A stretch of 64,000 nucleotides of DNA from the NCBI GenBank assembly GCA_965153355.1, contig OZ231128.1, forward strand, positions 43,276,001-43,340,000, written 5' to 3'. Shown one piece after another: positions 56,929 to 64,000 of the stretch. Origin of the DNA: Flaccisagitta enflata. Taxonomy: Eukaryota > Chaetognatha > Sagittoidea > Aphragmophora. Both the position numbers and the translations under genes were made by a program. The notes beneath the pieces are model-generated. The model searched no databases. It was not told the DNA's origin and was given only the letters and a program-made list of their open reading frames with translations. The first letter of the stretch is position 1, and every line of letters starts with the position of its first letter.

Positions 56929-57599
56929 GTCCGCGACGGAATACCATTCCGACGGCGGCAGAGTCCAGAAATATATAAAAACCGTGATCTCATTTCATCC
57001 ATTTGGCACAAGACCAATTAAAGGATGGGGAGTCAGCTCAGACCACCAAAAAATTTCTCTGGTCAAGATTTGGGCCGCTACCGCTACACATCTCAGGTTA
57101 AAAGGCAATATAAGGTCAAAATTTCAAAGTGGGAAATTTAAAAATCTGATTGCAGATTTGGAATCCTTGCAAAAAAGTATCAAAAGAAAGTGTCTTTCTT
57201 TTTTTGATATTCCAACTAGAACCTAGTGTAATTTACCTTCAAAGGTCATATTCGGGCAAAATTTGCTCTTATGTTTAAAATTTTGTTTATTCTAACGTTT
57301 GACGATAATTTTGACTGTGTTCCAGATGGAATATCAAAAAAAGAAAGGCACATTCTTTTAGTAGTTTTTTGTAAGGATTCCAAATCTGCAGTCAGATTTT
57401 AAAATTTCCCATTTTGAAATTTTGACCTTATATAGCCTTTTGACCTGAGATAAGTAGCGGTAGCGGCCCAAATCTTGACCAGGGAATTTTTTTGGTGGTC
57501 TGAGCTGATTCTCCATCCTTTCATTGGTCTTGTGACAAATGGATCAAATTAGATCACGTTTTTTATATATTTCTGGACCCTTTTGATTCCGACGCGGAC
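56929..57599. mobile_element. Palindromic foldback element, ~280-bp arms
   Basis: GTCCGCGACGGAAT at the left is mirrored by ATTCCGACGCGGAC at the right. Long inner matches include GGGCCGCTACCGCTAC / GTAGCGGTAGCGGCCC and CAGAAATATATAAAAA / TTTTTTATATATTTCTG. The centre is near 57260. Confidence 0.8.
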
Positions 57600-57604
57600 T
57601 ATAA

Positions 57605-57662
57605 TTCGAGGCGGGTGGGTGTCGTCGTTGTCGTTGTTGTCGTCGTTGTCGTCGTTGTCCAC
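57605..57662 (+). repeat. (GTCGTT)n-like short array
   Basis: GTCGTCGTTGTCGTTG units. Confidence 0.85.
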
Positions 57663-57689
57663 ACTTTTAAAAATGGGCTAACTTTTGAA

Positions 57690-58430
57690 CGCCTTGACCG
57701 ATTTGCTTCATATTTGGAGGGAAGTTGTACTAGGGTAAGCCGCTTTACATCCTATGCGTATGTTATGATCCGACCCACCCAACCGGCCCAACCAGCCTAC
57801 CAGCCTAAAAGTGAAAAACGTGCATAACTTCGTCATTTTTCAACCAATATGGTTGAAACTCGGTATATAGTCTCTAAATGGAAGGACTCAACATATGTAT
57901 TTGATTTGTACAGATTTTAGCATGTTAACCGGCCAAACCGGCCTACCACCCAACCAGCCTACCAGCCTAAAAGTGAAAAACGTGCATAACTTCGTCATTT
58001 TTCAACCAATTTGGTTGAAACTCGGTATGTAGTCTCTAAATGAAAGAATTCAACATATGTATTTGAATTGTGAAGGTTTAAGCATGCTAACCGGCCAAAC
58101 CAGCCTACCACCCAACTAGCCTACCATCCTATAAGTGAAAAATGTGCATAACTCTGGCACTTTTCAACGGATTTGGTTGAAACTTGGTATGTAGTCTCTA
58201 AATGGAAGGACTCAACATATGTATTTGAATTGTAAAGATTTTAGCATGCTAACCAGCCAAACCAGCCTACCACCCGACTAGCCTACCAGCCTAAAAGTTA
58301 AAAACATGCATAACTTCAGCATTTTTTCAACTGATTTGGTTGAAACTTGGTATGTAGTCCCTAAATGGAAGGACTCAACATATGAATTTGATTTATAAAG
58401 ATTTTAGCATGCTACCTGGTCAATGCCATT
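57690..58430 (+). repeat. 162-bp satellite, about 4.5 copies
   Basis: AGCCTACCAGCCTAAAAGTG and its variants start at 57794, 57956, 58118 and 58280, exactly 162 bp apart. Each unit contains CATAACTTCGTCATTTTTCA, GGTTGAAACTYGGTATRTAG and ACTCAACATATGTATTTG. Confidence 0.93.
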
Positions 58431-58439
58431 CAACAAATT

Positions 58440-58860
58440 TGACAATGTCGTTTGACAATGTCGTTTGACAATGTCGTTTGACAATGTCGTTTAACAACGG
58501 CGTTTGGCAACGCCATTTTACAACGCCGTTTTACAACGCCGTTTTACAACGCCGTTTTACAACGCCGTTTTACAACGCCGTTTTACAACGCCGTTTTACA
58601 ACGCCGTTTTACAACGCCGTTTTACAACGCAATTTTACAACGCCGTTTTACAACGCCATTTTACAACGCCATTTTACAACGCTGTTTAACAACGCCGTAT
58701 AACAACGCCGTTTTACAACGCCGTATTACAACGCCGTATGACAACGCCGTATGACAACGCCGTATGACAACGCCGTTTGACAACGCCGTTTGACAACGCC
58801 GTTTGACAACGCCGTTTGACAACGCCGTTTGACAACGCCGTTTGACAACGCCGTTTGACC
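58440..58860 (+). repeat. 13-bp minisatellite, ~32 copies
   Basis: Units grade from GACAATGTCGTTT through ACAACGCCGTTTT and ATGACAACGCCGT to GACAACGCCGTTT. Variants are clustered in blocks, showing local amplification. Confidence 0.95.
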
Positions 58861-58869
58861 CCAGTCGCG

Positions 58870-59280
58870 GACCCATACTCTTTCAAGATTTTTTAGAATT
58901 GCTCTAAATTCTAAACATTTGAGCTAAAAATGCCAGATTGGTCTCAAATGAAGTATAATTTGAAAATGCTTACATCTAAGTCCAATCTGGCACCTGCTGT
59001 CAAGCCTTTTTAGAATCAAATGCAAAATGTTGAAAAACAGTGTTGATAAAAATATGCGTTTTTGAGCCTCAACTGTAAATACTTGTTTTACTTCAAATTG
59101 ATGTTGCGGACTAACTATTTAAGCTAGACCAATGAACTTTGTACACAAAAACGTCAAATATATTACTACAAGAGAAAAACTGTTTGAATTCACTAACAAA
59201 GTGCATTTAGAAATTTTAACATTTTACTTTTTCCACTTTAAGATTGAACACCCTGTAACAGCTGCAGCATCCTATATACG
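58870..59280 (+). other. Unique AT-rich stretch
   Basis: No feature beyond CAGTCGCGGAC at its left end, which matches the family A head. Confidence 0.35.
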
Positions 59281-59281
59281 C

Positions 59282-59393
59282 GTTTTTTGCATTTTCAACT
59301 TGAGCATGACAACGCAGGTGACGGACGGACCGATGGAGCAATGGACCAACAGATGGACAAAGCCTCTTATAGTTGCGTGTCCGCAACAAAAAA
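59282..59393 (-). repeat. Family A repeat, reverse, tail missing
   Basis: GACGGACGGACC, then ACAAAGCCTCTTATAGTTGC and stem GTTGCGTGTCCGCAAC before AAAAA. Confidence 0.75.
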
Positions 59394-59519
59394 GGCATAT
59401 TTTTCCTCTGCTTTTGAATATGTATCAAAACACTAAAGAATCTTCTCCAAATATTCATTACCAAATAGGCAAAAAAACTATCATACCAGCTTTTTTTCCA
59501 AAAAAAATTTTGCTACATT

Positions 59520-60420
59520 AGTTTCGCCAGGTTAAATTTAGTAAATTGCTACCAAGATCACCTCTTTCAAACACTGCAATATTCTCAAAATTACCAAAAC
59601 TTCAAACGCCCGTAAAAACTGAAATATGAGTCGCCAAACAAAAAAGATTCAGGATCTGCAAATAACTTCCCAGGGCGCACCTGTACACCAAAAATAAGTA
59701 AAATCTATGATTTGAGGGTTTTATGATTGGGTGATTTCAGGAGAAACCATCCCACTGTCATAACTCATAAGCCTCGAGCTGTATTTCCTCTTCTTTGGTC
59801 CTGCTTTGCGTGGTACTCCGCGTAACCAACGCTTAGGACCGATTGATGGACAGACAGACTCGTGGCGTTAAGATGTGCGTTGGCGCACTTATAAATTTAA
59901 ACTCTTACGCGGCGCATTGCTTGGTGCAAGCGGAATCGGCGGCTGTTTTGCAAATTGCGATGGCGCATTTGAGTATAAGTTGATCTTGTTGAGTCGCACT
60001 AGCGAATCGAAACGCCGGAAATTGAAGTGTCGCAGTTTTTGTGGTTCCGTGCACTGGAGGCTTCACTATGAATCTGTAATTAGCATAAATAAAAGTGAAT
60101 GGGTGTTATCACAAGTATACAGCATTTTTAGTAACGGACACGCATATCTGTGGAAGGTTGTCCATCAATGCATCGGTCCGTCGGTTCATATATCTACCCG
60201 CAATGCTGAGTCGAAGAATGTGAAAACGCGCGCATTTCAGGTAACTAGTGTGCCTTTGGAGGAGGGTTGACCTAGCCCTAACGGATCCGCTACCAACGGA
60301 ATTCCACTTATAACAAATGCGAATTTATACTCCGTTCAACATGTTTTCTTTTAAAACCTTTGTTGGCAATAACAGAATTCCTTCTACCAATAAAGGCGGC
60401 TAATCGCCGTAAGAAAAAAG
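59520..60420 (+). other. Stretch without supported gene
   Basis: A 131-codon frame at 59875-60270 crosses family-A-like sequence (AGTAACGGACACGCATATCT at 60130) and is not convincing. Nothing else is recognised. Confidence 0.3.
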
Positions 60421-60429
60421 TCGTAAATG

Positions 60430-60528
60430 CAGGGAGAAAAAGAGACAAAGAGACAGAGAGAGAGACAGAGTGAAAGAGAGACAGAGAGAAAAAAAGACAG
60501 AGACAGAGAAGAAGAGAGAAAGACAGAA

Positions 60529-60620
<92 letters not shown>
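60430..60620 (+). repeat. (AG)n with degenerate purine flank
   Basis: Pure AG spans about 60540-60620. Confidence 0.96.
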
Positions 60621-60622
<2 letters not shown>

Positions 60623-60744
60623 TTTTCATGTTACATAGGGCCTAAAATTAGGATCAATATGAAATATTGATCTTTGAGGAAAAAGGGAAAAATGCGAAAA
60701 AATAAAAAAAGATTCAAAAAATCATAGCTCCTAAACTATTGATC

Positions 60745-60995
60745 ACACAGAATTCTGCTTAGCGTCATCTGAAAGAGGAGAATGAGCTCTTTCTTAGCTA
60801 TTAATTTCATGCGTAGTGTCATTCGGCCCGAAAAACAGGCCAACTTCCCCAAACTCCCCATGAGAAAAAGGGAAATTCAAATTCCGCCGTAGGTCTCAAA
60901 AAGCCGAAGGTATTCTTCGACTTTTTTCCAAATAACAGAAAAACATTGTTGCTCTCTTGAAATCCGTTAGAGCGGGATTTAACTGTAGTTAGAAT
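60745..60995. repeat. MITE-like fragment related to 24770-24935
   Basis: It ends (reverse) ACAGTTAAATCCCGCTCTAA, like 38703. The interior shares ATTCTGCTTAGCG and TTCGACTTTTTTCC with the 24.8 kb copy. Confidence 0.5.
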
Positions 60996-61317
60996 ATTTC
61001 TCCTCCGTTGTTTGAGGACATTGACAAAAAGACATGTTTTGGTAAGGTCAAAAATTGCAGAGTTTTTAAAAAAGAGACATTTTTGTACCAAACCAACAGG
61101 TTTATGAAGCAGGCCTGAAGTTGCATATTTCCCCTCTCCCCAGCAGCGGGATAATAAAGTTAAAGGATTCGGTAGTGGGAATTCAGTTACTACAGCATAT
61201 TTTTATACCATTCAAATCAAAATATTACTAAACAGGGAGTGTAAGAAAATAAAGTATGCTTTCAAGCGGGGAAGTAAATCAAAGGATCAAGAGGGTAGGG
61301 GAAAGAAATCAAAATCC

Positions 61318-61378
61318 ATGCAACTATATGTAACTATATGCAACTATATGTAACTATATGCAACTATATGCAACTATA
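61318..61378 (+). repeat. (YAACTATATG)n, 10-bp repeat
   Basis: About six units. Confidence 0.9.
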
Positions 61379-61424
61379 CACCCCTGGTCTGAAGGGACTC
61401 AGGATCAAAGTGCTACTTGCTCAC

Positions 61425-61570
61425 CTGTTGTTGTTGTTGAGGTTTGTATTGAGGCAATTGAGTTGTTCTTGTGCTGCTGTTCCTGTACTTCCATCCGTAT
61501 TATATCGGCTCACCAGGTATTGGGTATCAGCGTTACAATTAGCATCTTTGCAAACCTGTATGAGTGACAT
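61425..61570 (-). CDS. Possible isolated exon, cysteine-containing
   Basis: On the reverse strand ATG 61570 reads MSLIQVCKDANCNADTQYLV and continues to NTNLNNNN before AG|GTGAGC at 61424. A pyrimidine-rich acceptor candidate lies upstream (TTTCTTTGTTGTAG, about 61615). No partner exon was found, so this is weak. Confidence 0.2.
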
Positions 61571-62110
61571 CGGTTGCCCTTTTTAATGGAACTAGTTTTC
61601 GTAGGTCAGCGCGTCCTCCTACAACAAAGAAATTGTAAGTCCCTAGGCATCCGTTTTTCAGGGGTGGAACATAATTTTACTACATCCCTCTTACCTTTCC
61701 TTGAAGGATCATGTTTTTCCAAATTTTGGGTATTAAAAATCCCAGAAAATCGCTTTTACGATGGTACCAGATACCAGACCCATACATAAAAATTAAACGT
61801 GTACATGACCTTCCACATCTCACAAAATTAGGCGAACTGGGATCAGAACTTGTCCATAATTGCGTTTTTAAAGTCCAAAACAGGAGTCCAGGTTAATGAT
61901 AATTTCAAAACATGTTATTCGCATGAGGATTCTACAAAAAAGTTCAAATCTTGTCAACCAATACACGTAGCTGTAAATAGCTTCATTAAATGATATCATG
62001 CAGGTTTAAGCTTCAAATTTGTTGCTAAAACCATTCTTTTTGACAAGGGGTTTTGATTTTTTTTGCATATGTCACTGACTGTATCTTGGAACTGTTGACA
62101 TATTTTTGTA

Positions 62111-62712
62111 AGTACTATCTTGGAAAAAATAAAAGTCCCACCTATATGGTTAATTTGTGATGGAACAACTTAAGAGAACCTATTAAAATCAGTGACCATT
62201 AGAAAGAGCTTGAAAAAATCTTCAAAATGGCGCCAAGCAGAGCTATGTAGCTCAATTCGTTTAGATTTTAGAGCTAAAATAGTGAAAACGTTCACCTCAA
62301 CAAAAAGCAGAAAATATGCAAAAAATTGACCTGTTTATTTTTACTTTTTCTAGGCTTATCATGATAAAATGATATGAAAATCGGTGACCATTTGAAAGAG
62401 CTTCAAAAAATCTGTCTAATGCCGCCAAGCAGATTTTTTTAGTTCAAACCATTTAGATTTTATATCAAAATGAATATACTTTGATCTGAAAATGCTAAAA
62501 ACAAAAATTGTTAAGAAAATCAAGGGACTTGTTATACAAAATTGTTAAAAAATCCTTCATCTATGTCTACCCAAATGATTACAAATAATATTTGGTACCA
62601 AAAAAGCCTTAACTAATCATTTCTACACAAAAATTGAATTTTGTGCAAGAAATAACAGTAATGAATAGCAATACTGTTTTACTGGGACTTTTATTTTTTC
62701 CAAGATAGTAAG
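62111..62712. mobile_element. TA-flanked MITE with perfect 26-bp inverted ends
   Basis: The ends CTATCTTGGAAAAAATAAAA plus GTCCCA and the exact reverse complement are each flanked by TA (62113-62114 and 62709-62710), as in Tc1/mariner elements. The interior has a roughly 190-bp direct repeat starting AAATCRGTGACCATT (62186 and 62378). Confidence 0.75.
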
Positions 62713-62714
62713 TG

Positions 62715-63505
62715 ATACAAGAAGCTGAGATTTGATGTTTTCTTGCCTTTTTCATGGTAAATCTTAAGGAGGTTTATGTTGTCTCATCATCAAAAATTTC
62801 CTCGTCAAAATCAGTCAAAATCTTTCACTGGATTTTTGGCACACACTTCCCGGGTACACAATTTTGCCCCGGTTTGTGAAAATACTATATTTCAGCTCCC
62901 TCTGTGTCAAATTTCAGCCCAGTGAATGCATTTTTTCTATCAATTTTGATCATTTTGCCAGTTTGTTGAATTATGTCAATCACCAATTTCAGTCATAATT
63001 CATCTTTCACATGATCCAAGATCAAGACTGGCCCGATACTTTAATTGACGGCCTCCTCATCAGTAGAGAATTGCGTCACATGATCTGTAATGTCAAAATT
63101 GCATTTATGGTTACAATCTATCAGATCATTGTCCAATGTCAATAAGAGTAGAACATTTCCGTGCAAATCCCAGAATAAAAACTCCCAAAAAACAAGCCTC
63201 AAACATCTTCAGATTTGAAAAAAAATATCTGATACAGACATGTCCCATTTTCGCGAGGCTATGGAAGCTAATTTGTCAGCCATTATTGTGCCATATCACA
63301 CCATCATCCCAAATAAAGTAAAATTAAACAGCACTATTGCAATACTGTTGTGATTCTTGCAGAGGTCATATTACCAAACACCAACCATTTTGGGACAAGT
63401 ACTGTCTGATCTCAAGTCATTAAAATAAAAGTCATACCTTCCTCCACCCTACGCTCACTAACACACAGAGAGTCACAGAGACAATCATTAATGCCCGTTT
63501 TCACA
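62715..63505 (+). other. Unique stretch
   Basis: No gene or repeat recognised. Confidence 0.35.
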
Positions 63506-63506
63506 C

Positions 63507-63678
63507 TTTTTAGTTGCGGACACGCAACTCTATAAGAGGCTTTGTCCGTCCGTCCGTCCATCGGTCCGTCCGTCCGTCGGTCCGTCCGTCCGTAACCATC
63601 GAGTCGAAAAGTGGGAAAACGCGCATTTCCGCCCCTGCCCACCCGTCCGCAACTGATGGCCGTGTATCCGGCCTTGTT
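63507..63678 (+). repeat. Family A repeat, complete + copy
   Basis: TTTTAG, stem AGTTGCG-GACA-CGCAACT, CTATAAGAGGCTTTGTCC, CCGT array, GCCCCTGCCCACCC, GTCCGCAACT and tail GGCCGTGTATCCGGCC. Head and inner-end motif both changed from CGCG to TGCG/CGCA type together. Confidence 0.85.
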
Positions 63679-64000
63679 GACTCGATCATCAAAAACCTAT
63701 GGACAGACCAAAGGAGGAACCGACCAATCAAAGCTTCTTGTGAAATTGTTTGTCTGCAACTACCCTGTTTTCAAAAGTAATTGTAACCAGCAAAACCTTT
63801 ATTGTGCTCAGAGTCTTCATATTTTAGTATTTAGATTCCAGATTGGTTTTGTCTAAAAGCGAAAAACCATTTGTTTATGCAAAGTTTCAATGTAGTGGCT
63901 CTAGCAATTTGGTTTCTACACAATTTTGAGTGAAAATGTGGTCGGCCCAAATGAAATGCACCTCGTGATATTGATAGATAGACTTCCATAACTTTAAAAC

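Overview
This is a eukaryotic, almost certainly invertebrate-animal, nuclear window. It carries an intact BEL/Pao retrotransposon (a group known from animals), a Penelope-like element with a GIY-YIG endonuclease, candidate spliceosomal introns, several families of short inverted-repeat elements and a very heavy load of di-, tri- and tetranucleotide microsatellites. The species cannot be named from this sequence. Ten N bases at 21071-21080 mark a scaffold gap. || Layout. 1-8374: BEL/Pao element cut by the window's left edge, with gag and pol in the same frame separated by one UGA, followed by a 1.1 kb 3' LTR. 8435-16300: a GC- and CpG-rich gene island, the most interesting part. Gene 1 (8435-13145) is a multi-exon model whose splice phases all agree, giving 849 aa if a 1,019-bp optional intron is removed, or 1,174 aa if it is retained. 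Gene 2 (14922-15863) is a 313-aa single-exon ORF. A possible small two-exon gene (14043-14402) lies between them. I recognise none of these proteins. Genes 1 and 2 share a start context encoding MP[S/L]SDK, arrays of a CATTCATTCGATG repeat in an intron or upstream, and a near-identical 44-nt GC-rich hairpin a few hundred bases after each stop codon. 16906-17668 looks like the LTR of a second retrotransposon. || 17.7-64 kb is essentially gene-poor: microsatellites and mobile debris. Two dispersed structured repeat families dominate. Family A has terminal hairpins (AGTCGCG loop CGCGACT at one end, GGCCG loop CGGCC at the other) and an internal GTCC array. Family B is a foldback element with inverted arms containing GGGCAGCGGCCCC and an interior of degenerate 21-25 bp repeats. 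Also present are a 5'-truncated Penelope-like element with a possible hammerhead-ribozyme-like motif, non-autonomous DNA transposons (a hAT-like one with an 8-bp target duplication, a TA-flanked one with perfect 26-bp ends, several long palindromes), a Tc1-like transposase remnant, a 162-bp satellite that runs into a 13-bp minisatellite, and one long reverse-strand ORF (44735-47065) that may be a real exon. || The most promising candidates for something undescribed are the gene-island pair with its shared 3' hairpin, the 1-kb open optional intron in gene 1, and the two hairpin-ended repeat families that appear to seed the (CCGT)n microsatellites.
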